From contig CP034992.1 of the NCBI GenBank assembly GCA_004026145.2, positions 11,385,209-11,449,208 on the forward strand: a stretch of DNA of 64,000 nt. Direction: 5' to 3'. Of the stretch, positions 14,901 to 26,394 are shown one piece after another (the first letter of the stretch is position 1; each line of letters begins with the position of its first letter). The notes beneath the pieces were generated by a model, which was given only the letters and a program-made list of their open reading frames with translations, was not told the origin of the DNA and did not search any database. The position numbers were made by a program, and so were the translations under genes. This stretch comes from Takifugu bimaculatus. Taxonomy: Eukaryota > Chordata > Actinopteri > Tetraodontiformes > Tetraodontidae.

Positions 14901-15804
14901 CGTGTCCCCCGAGAAGACAAAGAGCACATTTGCATGTCCAGGGAGACCTTGAAAGTGCTCGGCTCGTCTGTCGGCGTGAAAAATGTTTTCTCTCCCGCTG
15001 CGGCTCCTTCAAAGCCAGCATGTTTACCGCGCCTGTCTCTGCAGGATGTTCGATGTGGGGGGTCAGCGCTCGGAGAGGAAGAAGTGGATCCACTGCTTCG
15101 AGGGCGTCACCGCCATCATCTTCTGTGTGGCCATGAGCGCTTACGACCTGGTCCTGGCTGAGGACGAGGAGATGGTGAGTCCGGGGTACACAGTGCGCGC
15201 GCTTAAGCCCGGCCCGTTCCCACAGTTATTAAAATAGCAGGGGGGTGGGGGGGTGTCACGCGGCGAGCTCAAATAATCTCTTCATCTGCCCATTCGTGCC
15301 CGACCCACTCAGAACCGGATGCACGAGAGCATGAAGCTGTTCGACTCCATCTGCAACAACAAGTGGTTCACGGAGACTTCCATCATCCTGTTCCTGAACA
15401 AGAAGGACCTGTTTGAGGAGAAGATCGCCCACAGCCCCCTGACCATCTGCTTCCCCGAGTACTCCGGTACAGTGTGAACACCCTCCTTCCCACTGGAGAC
15501 ACAGTGGTGGGTGGTACCAGAGCCGTCGCCTGGCGCTCTGCTGCCCCCTGTGTTACCGGAGGTCCCATCCTGGGTTCCTCCACACGTTCTCAGGCTGCCT
15601 CTCTGCTCCACAGGCCCCAACAAGTACGAGGAGGCCCAGGCTTACATCCAGACCAAATTTGAGGACCTCAACAAGAAGAAGGACACCAAGGAGATCTACA
15701 CCCACTTCACCTGCGCAACCGACACCAAGAACGTGCAGTTCGTGTTCGACGCCGTGACCGACGTCATCATCAAAAACAACCTGAAGGACTGCGGCCTTTT
15801 CTGA
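7941..15804 (+). CDS. gnai2: G protein alpha-i2 subunit, exons 2-8 (5' partial)
   Basis: Alpha subunit of a heterotrimeric Gi protein. It binds and hydrolyses GTP at the inner plasma membrane and inhibits adenylyl cyclase downstream of receptors. Coding exons: 7941-7983, 10647-10788, 12793-12953, 13789-13917, 15045-15174, 15313-15466, 15614-15804; all have GT/AG borders and compatible phases. They sum to 950 nt; with a 118-nt first exon this gives 355 codons, the family length. Visible motifs are the P-loop GAGESGKS, switch I RTRVKTTGI, switch II DVGGQRSERKKW, the guanine-specificity FLNKKD and TCATDT. The C-terminus NNLKDCGLF carries the Cys at -4 that pertussis toxin modifies in Gi proteins. 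The exon-3 sequence IIHEDGYSEDECKQYR and exon-4 DDARQLFALSAAAEEQG resemble GNAI2 more than GNAI1/3. In a teleost it could be either the a or b duplicate. Introns 2-4 are 2.7, 2.0 and 0.8 kb and look ordinary. Confidence 0.96.
8937..8970. repeat. (AC)n microsatellite
   Basis: Perfect AC run in gnai2 intron 2. A shorter one lies at about 8513-8535. Confidence 0.9.
13110..13655 (+). other. GC/CpG-rich stretch in gnai2 intron 4
   Basis: Intron sequence with poly-G runs (13123-13153) followed by a CpG-dense segment (about 13240-13650) that includes the palindrome GGCCATCATGGCC near 13501. No convincing exon lies here. It may be an intragenic CpG island or only GC-rich intron; the sequence alone does not decide. 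Confidence 0.4.
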
Positions 15805-15828
15805 ACACCCACCTGAGGAAGAGTCAAG

Positions 15829-15907
15829 GTGAGTGCAGCAGTCCAACGAAACGGGCGTCATAAAGCAAAGACTGTGTGATGAGGATTTTTCTTTTTTGAC
15901 TCCTCAG
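15829..15907 (+). other. gnai2: gnai2 3'-UTR intron
   Basis: The final coding exon continues 24 nt past the TGA (15802-15804) and meets a strong donor AAG|GTGAGT at 15829. A pyrimidine-rich acceptor ending TCCTCAG is at 15907. A 79-nt intron in the 3' UTR fits the known mammalian GNAI2 structure of eight coding exons plus a non-coding ninth. Because the junction is only 24 nt after the stop codon, it should not trigger nonsense-mediated decay. Confidence 0.75.
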
Positions 15908-16850
15908 ATTACTTGAACAGTTGTGGAGACCATAAAAGGGGAATAAACACATGAATGACTGCACTGGCCAACCACCATTTCTGCTTTGATCTGCTTTTTA
16001 TAAAGACACCTAAGAGACTGAAAACCCGACGAGCCTTGTTGACTCTCAACGATTGCTGATCCGGTCACGCGTATGGTTAACTCTTTGGGCTATGATCACG
16101 AAAAATGACAAAAAAATGACAAAAAAAATCATGTTATTTCACTTTTACTGTTATTTCTCCTTAATTTTCAGTTAATAAAAGAAGCAAAGGAACCTTGTTT
16201 TTTTATATATATATATATATATATAAATGCCTTTATTTTACTTTTAGAAATTCAGATGTGCAAAATAATAAAATTTTTAATCAGATGAAGCTTATTTTTT
16301 AAGAAATAAAAACCGGGCATGGACGAAATCTGATGGAAAAAGGAAAGTGCTTTTGTTGTTTTCAGTAATGTTTACATAGCATTCATAGCCGCAGCATATA
16401 TCGTTCTGCATGACTCAAGATTCAAATATTAGCTCTGTAATCTGCACACTTTAGCTAACATTCCTATGAAACGAAATGGGGAAATAAAACGGAGAAAAGG
16501 AAAAAAAGAGCTTCACATGCCAGGGAAAATCGTGACAAATTCTAACTGATATTTAAATTTCTGTCTGTACCTAACATTTCTCTCACTTTTTATAATATGT
16601 TTTCCGTGTCTGTTGCCGTATGTTTGTGCCTTGACTTCTGTTTACAGACATCTCCTAGATAGGCTTTCAGTGCTGTTGACCGATTGTGCGCCTTTATTTT
16701 TTTCTTCCATTTTTCTTCCTAGCACCTACAAATATATAGTGAATATTAATATGAGGAAAATCTAATTCTGACAAAAAGTTAGTGTTTTTGGTAAATATTA
16801 AAATGCTTTAAAAGACCTATATGGTTTAATTTAAATAAAAGTAGAGATCA
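15908..16850 (+). other. gnai2: gnai2 3' UTR exon and poly(A) signals
   Basis: AT-rich trailer with several AATAAA hexamers. The first is at 15942-15947 and the next at 16174-16179, with more near 16265, 16303, 16482 and 16833, suggesting alternative polyadenylation. A short AT dinucleotide run lies at 16204-16225. Which signal is used cannot be told from sequence. Confidence 0.55.
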
Positions 16851-16859
16851 CCTGATTGT

Positions 16860-19320
16860 TGCCTGTTTCTTCCGCTTCATGGTGGTGTTTTTGGGTTCTT
16901 GGTGGTGGTGGTGGGGGGGGGGGTCAAGATGACTATTGTGCTACAAAACTACACTTAGAAATAGACATGAATGGTGAGAAAATGAATATATCCATATAAA
17001 TTCTGGACATGGAAGCAAAGGTCGTTGTGCAAAGTGTAATTTACTGTGGTAAATTACTCCACAGCCAAATTGTTCACATCTGTATCTGTAAATATTTGAA
17101 TTCAGAGCTCATAACATTGGTTATTTTCTGCGTCCTAATAACACATGATGGCACCACTTCCGAACAATCTTTCATTTTTGAATCGGCTGCATTTCCAAAC
17201 CGCTCCAGAATCCGCACAACGGCAGCAGGAATGGAATTTTCGGAGGCTATAAACAGCTCGCAGTGGGAAAGACCGGCCCCAGGCGGTTTTCTCATCAAAT
17301 TTTATATAACATTTGCGGGGAAACTGCAGGTTCCTCTTCTGCTGCTGGGTGAGGAAGCGCGCAGAGATCACTTCCACCTTTCTCCAGTTACAGTGGTGGT
17401 TTTTTTTAATCCACATGAACGCGCATGACTCCTGATTATAATTACACGTTTAATTATACTTTCGAAAACACAACGTGGCATCAACGGTGATATATGCACA
17501 AAAATAATCTGTTTGAGATCCAATTTCGGCTGTAACTTTATTATTTCCACTCTGTCCGTCTTGGTAAAAAAGGTTGCACCCCTCGTGACTGTTCAACTTG
17601 GAGAAATCGATTGAATATATTTACTCGGACGGATGGCGCCATCTAGTGATGGCTTGAAATGCATCCCATAAATAATAATACAAAATCCATAATACGTCGA
17701 CGTCACTTCTAAAGAAATGACGATGGCTTAAAGCTGCTCACAGCCTTACAAGAGGATTGACTTATATTTCTTTATTTACTTTTCCAGGTGTTTAATTCCA
17801 ATTTTTATAACTAATTAGTTAAATCTACCTAGGATGGCCACGAGATGACGCTGCAGGCAGATTTGACCTCAGTTTTTGCGCGCTTCAGACGGACAGAAAA
17901 ACAGACAGTCGAATCACTGAAATGTTTGCAATTTTAAATTCAATCCGTGGATATGATGAACATTTAAACATGTTTTAAAGCAAAAAACATAAATAGATAT
18001 GTCTTTTCCCCACAAGCCTTATTGATGCAGTATTCCTTATACATGTATGAAGAATACTATGTGTTTAATATATGTAATAAAGTTGGAGTCTAAAAAGAAG
18101 GAAAATTAAACACTTACACATTTCTAAACAGGATCCAGAGGAAGGGAAATACCAGAACTGCCATCATGTTGTGATGACGTCATTTGGAGCCTGTAAAATC
18201 ATCATATAAAGCCTCTGTCAACAGCTTAACTACAAAAACAACAGAATAAAATATCACCAGATGAATTTTTAGTCTTAAGCGTGTCCCATTGGCTGCGTCT
18301 GTATCCAGTCGCTCATCTGTTTTTTAACTAATAGCTGTGCAGCTATGTCTGCAGTTGATTCATAATTTTTCCAACTTTTTATAAAGTCAGAACTGGATCA
18401 TGGTCCATTTGTGACTCATTTATATCAAAGCAAAAACACATCAAATAAATACAAACAATCTGGCTGTAAGAATAATACTATAATGGCCATCCTGAGTCAT
18501 TGTGGTGAAGATTTTATGTAAAAAAAAAAGTGATTTAAGAAGAGATGAATACAGATTTTTGTTCCAAATAAATGCAGCACTCGAACAATATGAGGTTTGG
18601 GGATTTTATTCCACAGATCTCTTTGAGGAGAGGTTACAACAGGTTACAACATGCAGCCAGTGACTGAGTGTGAAAGATGGACTTACAGTGGAGACAAATC
18701 TGCAGCTGAAGAGCAGCCCATCAGCTGTGACGAGGGCGCCCATCACACCATCACATCTGCATGACGCTCCATTGACTGCTTCATGTGAGTGAATGAGAGC
18801 TGCATGGGCCCGCTGCTTTAAGCCCCATCACACTGCAGGTCGCAGTCATTAACATCCAACGTGCTTCCATTATGATGCAGAAAAACACAAGATAAGAAAT
18901 TCTTTGACTGTGTTTCATTTACATTCTGTGGGTGGAAGCTCACCTTCACAATACAGAGGTTTTCTATGCTTCTTTACCACATACGTAATCTCTTTGATAA
19001 CACATCAACTTTTCGTGGCAATTGTCCCCAAACTTTTTATTTTCATGATTTTTCTTCCAAACTGCTCTGACAAATGATGTTTTTATCCATATAACACACA
19101 ACACAGGACAGGTATGAACAGTGGAGTGAATAAAACACATGCATCATTTCTGTTAAAAACAAGACATTAAATTCTTTATATCTTAGACATTATATTCTTT
19201 ATATTAACCTAGATAAAGGTAAGATGGTTAACTGAAACAAACTTGTGCATATTAAATCGGACATATTTACGTTTCCACCACCTCGTGCAGCTGTGTTTGA
19301 TTGTGAAAGGAGGCGGGGCT
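16860..19320. other. Intergenic, gnai2 to inka1
   Basis: No exon with recognisable protein similarity on either strand. The region is AT-rich, with a poly-G run near 16911-16923. A CTCF-like motif lies at 17635-17649. The short ORFs (for example 17009-17428) lack any domain or splice support. Confidence 0.55.
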
Positions 19321-19333
19321 GTTCTGCTCTCCT

Positions 19334-19445
19334 GATTGGCTGGTTCAGCGGGAGGCCCTCTCTGATTGGCTGATTCGTACAGGCCTTCTGTGATTGGCTG
19401 CAGGCCGTGGGGCAGTAAAAAGGAGGAGAGCGGCTGCCAGAGCTT
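19334..19445 (+). promoter_or_regulatory. inka1: inka1 promoter with three CCAAT boxes
   Basis: Three identical GATTGGCTG motifs (reverse CCAAT boxes, the NF-Y site) at 19334-19342, 19364-19372 and 19392-19400 are spaced about 30 bp apart. A TATA-like GTAAAAAGG follows at 19415-19423. This is a textbook layout for a start site near 19445, just upstream of the inferred inka1 first exon. It is inferred from motifs only. Confidence 0.6.
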
Positions 19446-19562
19446 CAGTCAGCACATCTGCATCAGTCAGAATCAGATCCTCAGCGCTGAAACAGCCTGG
19501 ACTCTCACTCAGCATCAGATTTAACACTTTAGACGTGAGTAAGACAGACGTGAGGCTCCCAG

Positions 19563-21529
19563 ATGAGAGGGAAAGAGATGGTGAGTTTGTCTTTTTATCA
19601 CTATCATTTTATCAATATTATTGATTCACGTGGGGGAATGTTTGCATGCATCCAGCTGTTCGGTGCTTCATCATATAGACAAAACATCTGCTGACGGGGA
19701 ATGTGCCAGCAGTGATGCTCAGAGGTCTCCTCGGACTGAACTCATCAGTCCATTGTTTCACTTAAAGTTTGACAGCTGATTCCCAGGCTGCAGATGGAGA
19801 TGTTTAACTGGCTCCGAGGGGGTAGTGGAGCTCATGTTTATTATTGCAGCAAAGCAACTAAACATGTTCCGTGGAGGCAACGGCCTCCCTGCTTCTATTG
19901 GTGGAAGATTTATGGGCACGAGGTAGTTTCTCAGGCCGTTGCAACATCTGACAGTGTTACGATGGAAACCTCGAGGGTACAGAAGGTCCTGCGGAGGGGT
20001 CAGATGGTTTAGGAGGCTGCACTCTACAAACACACACGCACAGATCTACAAACTACGCGTGTGTTTCTGAGCCGTCCAAGTCCCAAATGTTCCAGAGTTG
20101 ATCGCCAGACGCGTCCCCTCACCTCCAGGCCTCTTTGTCCTTTGATCCAATTGCAGGTTTCTCCTGCTTGTGTCACTTGCTGGCGAAGGATTCAGGTTGG
20201 ACACTTTTGCCGTTTCCTTTGTTGTAGCAGCCGTTTGTTGTGAATCACGGCGGAGTCAATGAGAAGCGGGCGTTCCCTGGCGTTTGTTGGTGTGGTCGAG
20301 AAACTTAACGGACACGCGAGCTTTGATCGGCAGGTCACCTGGCTTTTACCGCGTTCAATCGAGAGAAAAAAAAACAGGCGCCGTTTGGTGACTGAAGGCT
20401 AGTGCGAGTCTCGGCGTGCCCACGAAGCCGAGCCCGGGACAGAATCTCCTTGATCTATTCTCCGGCCCTTTGTTTCTCCACCTTTCGCCTGACTGCCGTC
20501 TCCTTTGTCTGCCTTTCCTCAGCCTTGTCTCCACGACCCCGCCGTCTGCTTACGGGAGCAGATGCACTACATGATGAGGTCGCTGCAAGACCTGCGGCAG
20601 TTGCGGAAGACCTGCCCCGTACCCAGGAGCCCCCTGGCCCCCATCAGCGCCCAGCTGCCGGCTCTGGTGCGTCGCTCAGGGGCGGCCCGGGCCTGTCAGC
20701 AGAGAGCCCTGCAGCGGGAGCAGCGAGCACACCGGGGGATGTCTGACACCAGCTCAGCCAGCACCTACGACTCTGCCTGCTCTCTCGTGAGTCCTCTGGA
20801 GGAAGGAGGAGGAGGAGGAGGAGGAGGATAACTGCAGCAGCCAACTGGGCCTGAGTCTCAGACTCAGCTTGGGTTCCCCCAGCAGCCGGAAAAGTGTGGA
20901 ATTTGATTCAGGCTATTCTGAAGCTTCATGGCAGGACGAAGGGGTGGTCCTGAGGCGGACCAGGAACCTTCGAGTGTCATCTTCAGCGTGCCTCCGAACA
21001 GCCAGAACACAGAGCGGACGGATTCGGCCCAAATCCACCTCTGACGCCTGCCTGGAAAGGTGGACGTCTTTCGAGGCCGGTGACAAGGAGGACTGGACGA
21101 ACTCGTTACTGACCCGAGGTCGCAACCGTCAGCCTTTGGTTCTGGGCGACAACAGCTTTGCAGACCTCGTACTGAACTGGATGGACTTGCCGGACTGTCC
21201 AGAGCCCGCCGAGCTGAAGCCAAACCCCAGACGTAGGACTAGGCAGAGGCTTGTTGGGTAACATGAGGAGGAAACTGGCCGGCTTCTCTAAAAGCATGGA
21301 GGACAGAGTGAAGCTGAGACCCACGGACTCCACTCACCCCCACCGGGCTGCAGATGACCCCAAACGTCTGTCCTGCCCGGTTATGACCACACAAGCCAAA
21401 GTGCCCTTTTTCCACCAGTCCCATTCAGGCATTAATGAACTGGACACAGACTTTTACCACTTCGTAGCTCTCATGAAATCAGGCAGCCGGCAGCCAATAA
21501 TCTGCAAAGACATCATCGGCTACATCTGA
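19563..21529 (+). CDS. inka1: Inka1 (FAM212A), PAK4-inhibitor family; two apparent frame breaks
   Basis: Inka proteins bind and inhibit the kinase PAK4 through the Inka box and act in neural-crest and cytoskeletal control. Inferred exon 1 is 19563-19580 (six codons, then GTGAGT). Exon 2 starts after CCTCAG at 20523 in matching phase and ends at TGA 21527-21529. In order, exon 2 encodes an N-terminal helix (LREQMHYMMRSLQDLRQLRK), a Ser-rich stretch, an acidic run, then DSGYSEASWQDEGVVLRRTR. The core GRNRQPLVLGDNSFADLVLN and the terminal SRQPIICKDIIGYI follow. The frame changes by +1 at about 20802-20805 (GGA/GAG repeat) and again near 21250, although protein similarity continues through both, so one extra base sits at each place. 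These are either assembly errors or recent lesions. A second strong donor, GTGAGTAAG at 19535, would make exon 1 non-coding and start translation at the Met at 20562. Confidence 0.85.
19581..20522 (+). other. inka1: inka1 intron 1
   Basis: Lies between the donor ATG|GTGAGT at 19581 and the acceptor TTTCCTCAG at 20522. It is 942 bp long and holds no other recognisable feature. Confidence 0.55.
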
Positions 21530-21611
21530 CGGAAGCCCCGCAGAGGCCGGACAACCCTCAGAGTCACTTTATTTTTCTAAGGCTGTTTTTTAAATGTTGT
21601 GAATAAGCTAA

Positions 21612-21617
21612 AATAAA
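21612..21617 (+). terminator. inka1: inka1 poly(A) signal
   Basis: AATAAA 83 nt after the inferred stop codon. It gives a very short 3' UTR and is the first such hexamer on this strand. Confidence 0.6.
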
Positions 21618-22810
21618 GAGAAAATCTCATTCATCACCGGCAGAGGCCCTTTTATTGCATTAGCGTCTTGTGACCTCGACGTTTAGATTTAATAATGCAG
21701 TTAGCTCCTGCGTGGTCCTCTGAGTTTCATTACGGCTCATTAAAGACTGTTCCTCACAAGGTTTTCGTGTCCCTGAATTGAAGCAGGGTCTGAATGCTGG
21801 GGCTCCTGTTTTCACTCAACCCCAATATTGCGCCCCCCCGCCCCCAGAAGGGCTTCGCATGGGCACAACCGCACTATTTACAGGCCAGAAACGGGCTGTG
21901 TCAACAGCACGCCGTCTGCCCGATGAGCTCACTCCGGCTGCAGACGGTGCAGAAGTTCTCTGCCTTTAGCTTTATGGAGCAGAACATCTCGCTAAGAGCC
22001 CCCGCTTCATTAGGCCTGATTGTTGTTGCAGCCACACAGGTGGTACCAGCACAACCACACATACACCGATACTGGTATCATTAATTCACACACACGTGAC
22101 ACGTGTAAGATAAGAACTCTTCATGGGTGACGAGCAAAAATAGTGTCAGGTAAAGATGTTTAAAGGCTTTCTCGTGATCTGAGCTGCCGGCGGCCTCACC
22201 GATCACATCTGATATCAGGGAGGTTCCAGAAGAACGATGGTTCCTTGTCTTTATCTCCAGGGTGGAACGTCACCGTGACACGCTGGTCCACTCCCCTCAG
22301 GACGAAATTTAATGTGACGACTGGGTGAGGGGAGATCAACGCCAGTTTGATTTCTGCCCGCGCTGGTTCCCAGAGGTCTGTGATAAGTGAGCCAATACAT
22401 CACTTTCTCCAGCAGACAGAAGGTCTTAGAGAGAGGGGGGGTGGGAGGGGGGAGTCCATCCCATCACTCAAACTGTCTCAGCAGCCTCAGAATTCATTCT
22501 GTAAGGATGGTATTCTGGTGATTTGAAGGGAGTTAAACGATCTATTTGGGCGTTCTGAGGCTGCAGCTCTTAGGTTCTCCTGATGTTGTTCAGCCACAAA
22601 TGAAATTTCAGTCAAATGTGACTCAAGCGTTCAGCAAAACGCCGAAACTCTCAGAATCTGTTTCTAATTTCAAACCTTCGGAAGACAAAACGAGCCATAA
22701 AAACCAAACTCTCAGGCTGCGGCAGACAGACCAGTTGGATGCTCCTAAACACATCTGCTGATGCAGCACTTCCAGTGACACCCCCCCCACATACACACAC
22801 ACCCACCCCC

Positions 22811-22860
22811 AGCACCAGCACCAGCACCAGCACCAGCACCAGCACCAGCACCGGCACCGG
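22811..22860. repeat. (AGCACC)n hexanucleotide repeat
   Basis: About eight tandem AGCACC units, the last two changed to GGCACC. It follows a short ACAC/CCCC tract. No coding exon is associated. Confidence 0.9.
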
Positions 22861-23691
22861 CCCTGCCAGTGAATCAGTAATCAGACCATGGAGAGGGTCC
22901 GTGAGCTTCTGCCTGTGTGTGCAGGAAAACAGCCTCTAATTAACGCCATCTCCGGGATTATTACGCCACCTTAAATCCATCCTGCCTGACAGAGAAGATC
23001 CTTTCCCACACTCTCGCTGCAGGATGGAGGGCAGCAGTAATACGGAGCAGATGTCGGGGCCGCAGGTTTGTTCCTCCAAAACTCACAAACTTGCTTAAAG
23101 AGGACTCGTGTGAGTGAATAAATAGTAAATAAAGGACGTATTAATTCAGTCTGGCTCCACTGAAGCACCTGAGATAAACTTTGAAGAGTCAAATGATTTT
23201 CTTTCTGGTTTTTAATCTGTATTTGAATGAAGTGAGAGTAGGTTGCTATGGAGGCACCCTTTTTAGGGATCATTTGTAACATGTTTTTTACATGTTATTG
23301 TGATATGTTTTGAGATTTAATAGAATATTTACAAGTGAAAATTGATTGACTGTCAAACTTTATGCTTATGCAGATCTGTGACTCAGAGGTCAGAAGTTAA
23401 CGATAGTATCTGGAAGCAATTTTGGGAAGCTGCAGGAAGGAGATTTTCCATTTGGCATAAAATAAAGTGGGAAAAAATGCAGAAAAAATAAATAAGCAAA
23501 AAGCAAAACGTGGACTCCTGGCAGTGAGACCTGGACAGGAAATAGAATCAGAACTTGATTTACCTTCGTCTGTAACTGCTGAATTCCAGCCGGCTGATTC
23601 ATTCCATGACATAACCTGGTGAGAGCTCATTAACAGAAAACAAACATAGATATGAAGTTGTTTAGAGAGCAGACAGTAACCCCCCCAACAA

Positions 23692-23692
23692 A

Positions 23693-23723
<31 letters not shown>

Positions 23724-23724
23724 C
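23692..23724. repeat. (CA)n microsatellite
   Basis: Mostly perfect CA dinucleotide run of about 33 bp. Confidence 0.9.
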
Positions 23725-26312
23725 GCGGACAGCAACCGTCCCCTGACACAAATTAAAAACTCATTTCCACTGCAGTTGAGTCCCTGTTGTTCTAATCGCT
23801 GTTCTAATTTAATATTAATCCATCTAATAACGAACACTCTCCTCTAGCTACTCATCATTTGTTTAGAAGTCATGCAGCTGTTTTTTCCTGCTCGCCATAA
23901 AAGTTCATGGGAAACGCAGCAGATCAGGGGCCTTTGCTTTGGTTCTCATGGCTGGACGGAGCTCTGAGGTCAGCCGGTCCTTCAGCCTGAGACGCGCTCT
24001 TACAGTTTAATGTGGTAGACTCATGGCTTTGATTGGTTTGACACGTTCCTGCTCATTCACGACAGCTCTGTGCTTGCTCCTGCTGCTAAGCCTGAACAAA
24101 CCACCATCATTTCTGGAATGCGGGAGCGATTCTCCGCCATCTATTATTACTTTGAATCGGCTATTCCTGCATGTGAGCCCAGACGTGTCTCAGCCTGCCT
24201 CCTGCAATTTCCCTGTTCACCCACATTTACCAGCACGAGCCTTCTGCAGAACCTGAAACGCAAATAATAACGATCGTTCAGGCCCTCCTCAAACAGGAAG
24301 TGGAACGCTTCGAGTCTAAAAGTGTAAAAGGTTGCAGTAAATTCCGCAAAAGGTTTTACAAACAGATGCAGAACCACCGGGTGGTGTCGAATTCTGTGCC
24401 TAACCCAACTTCTGCTGGGAGAGGATGCGAGTGTGTTTGCCCTCTGCAGCCTCTGCACAGCCAAATACAGCCCAGTGTGTGTTTACTGTGTCATGCAGCT
24501 CAGTCGAACACACACTTTCGCTGCCAAGCGCAAATATTCACACTCTCATACACACAAACATTGTCTCATAGTTTACCTCGATGTGACAGACCCAGAGTGT
24601 TACAGTCAATAAACGTGCTCTCCAGAACCGGCCTGAACTCTTCAACCCCCCCAGATGTGTCCTGATTTTGCACTATAATGGGGGCTTTTATATGCAGCTA
24701 GCATGTGACCTGCTGGAAAATAGTTTTTGTGCCTTAAAAAGGGGCAGAATGCTAACTTTTTCATCTTTTTTTCCTTCCAAAATCCAGACTCCTGCCTCCT
24801 TCTGCCTTCCTGTCCTGGAAACAGGAGGTTATAGACTTCATTCACACGGGGAAAAGAGATTACCTGATTCGTGGTACCCTTTGATCAAGGTACTGAACCC
24901 CCAAATGCTTCACATACGGTCCTGGAATGAGCTGGCGGGGGTGGATCCTGCCTTCTCCCGTATGCAGCTGGATTAGGCTCAAGCAGCCTTCCAGGGACCT
25001 TGAAAGGGTTATGGTGGTCCATTAGGAGAGGTGTAGCGAGCTGAGGGAGGTAAGGGACGAATAAAGAGGGGAGAAATCTTACAGCTGAAGGGAGTTAAAG
25101 TGGAGGATCTGTGTGGGAAAGCCTGGAGCCTGAGCTGGGACACAGTCTGTGAATTCAGCGAGCAGGAAATGGGGGTCAGCGTGGGGTGACACCCATGGTT
25201 GCCGTCCTACGGCGCTCCCCAGTATGGCCGTGTCACGAACTGTCCGATCCGCGGCCCCAGACGGACGGCGCTAATCAGGCCGCCACACAATGGGGTCCTT
25301 CTTCGGTCGTCCGCGGGCCGCGCTGAAGAGACCAACAGAAAGCAGACATTGTGAGACCTCAAAGATCTCTGCCTGCAACTTCCTCCAACCCTCTTTTTTT
25401 CCTCTGACATTTTCACTTCCTGCTACCCCCCCCTCCTCCTCCCACCTCCCCTGCATCTGCATCCCATGATGTCCTTTCAAATGGCAACAACAGACGTTTA
25501 AACTTTCCCATCAGAACTGAGGGCCCGCCGTTGTATTGATTCAGATTTACCGCCCCTGGCTGACTGATTCTCCTGCTGCGTCTGGCGATGGATAATTTGT
25601 CATGGCGGCTGAACTCGTCCGCTGACCTCCCATCGTGACGGATACCAGAGCAGGACGGCGAGTAAACAGAAACAGAAAAGGCAAAAAAGTCGTCCTCGGA
25701 GGGCGCGCATGTCACACACAAATTATAATAATAATGATGCCCCGGGGGCTGCTTGTTTATGTTTGCTCAGATTTATGTCAAACAGCAGCCGGAGGACGAA
25801 TATGAACCCCGCTGTCGGCCATCTTGGATCGTGGAGGGTCTTCATTAAAAACACAAGCTGAGCTCCAGTGCAAAATATTCTTTGTCTGAATAACTAAAAT
25901 TGAGCTCAGGTGACACAAAGCCTAGGTTTGTTTTTAGTTGTTTTGTAGGGAAGGAGGCTGGGGGAGGGGAGGGGGGGGGGGGGGGGTAACACTACACAGT
26001 CATGACAGAGGTGATGCGTTTGGAGTCACCGACGATGTCGTATTTTTTGATTACCAAATACTTTCTGATTAAACGGAAGCTGCTTCGGTTCCTTTTTTCA
26101 TGCACCAGGTAGGCACGTCCTCGTCACGCGCCCCCCCCCCCTTGTGTCAACACTGGTCTCAGTGGAGGTGGGCCACCGCCGCCCCGGACCGCCATCTGTC
26201 CCTCCTGCGCTACTGTTGATTCTAAACAAGCCTGTCGGATTTAATGTGGACTGACTGAGGCCTCACTCTGCTCATTTGGTCAAATATTAAACTCAGAGAC
26301 CCCCTCCCCCAA

Positions 26313-26329
26313 ACACACACACACACACA

Positions 26330-26391
<62 letters not shown>
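26313..26391. repeat. (AC)n microsatellite, 79 bp
   Basis: AC dinucleotide run with one ACCC interruption near 26332. It directly follows a C-rich tract. Confidence 0.95.
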
Positions 26392-26394
<3 letters not shown>

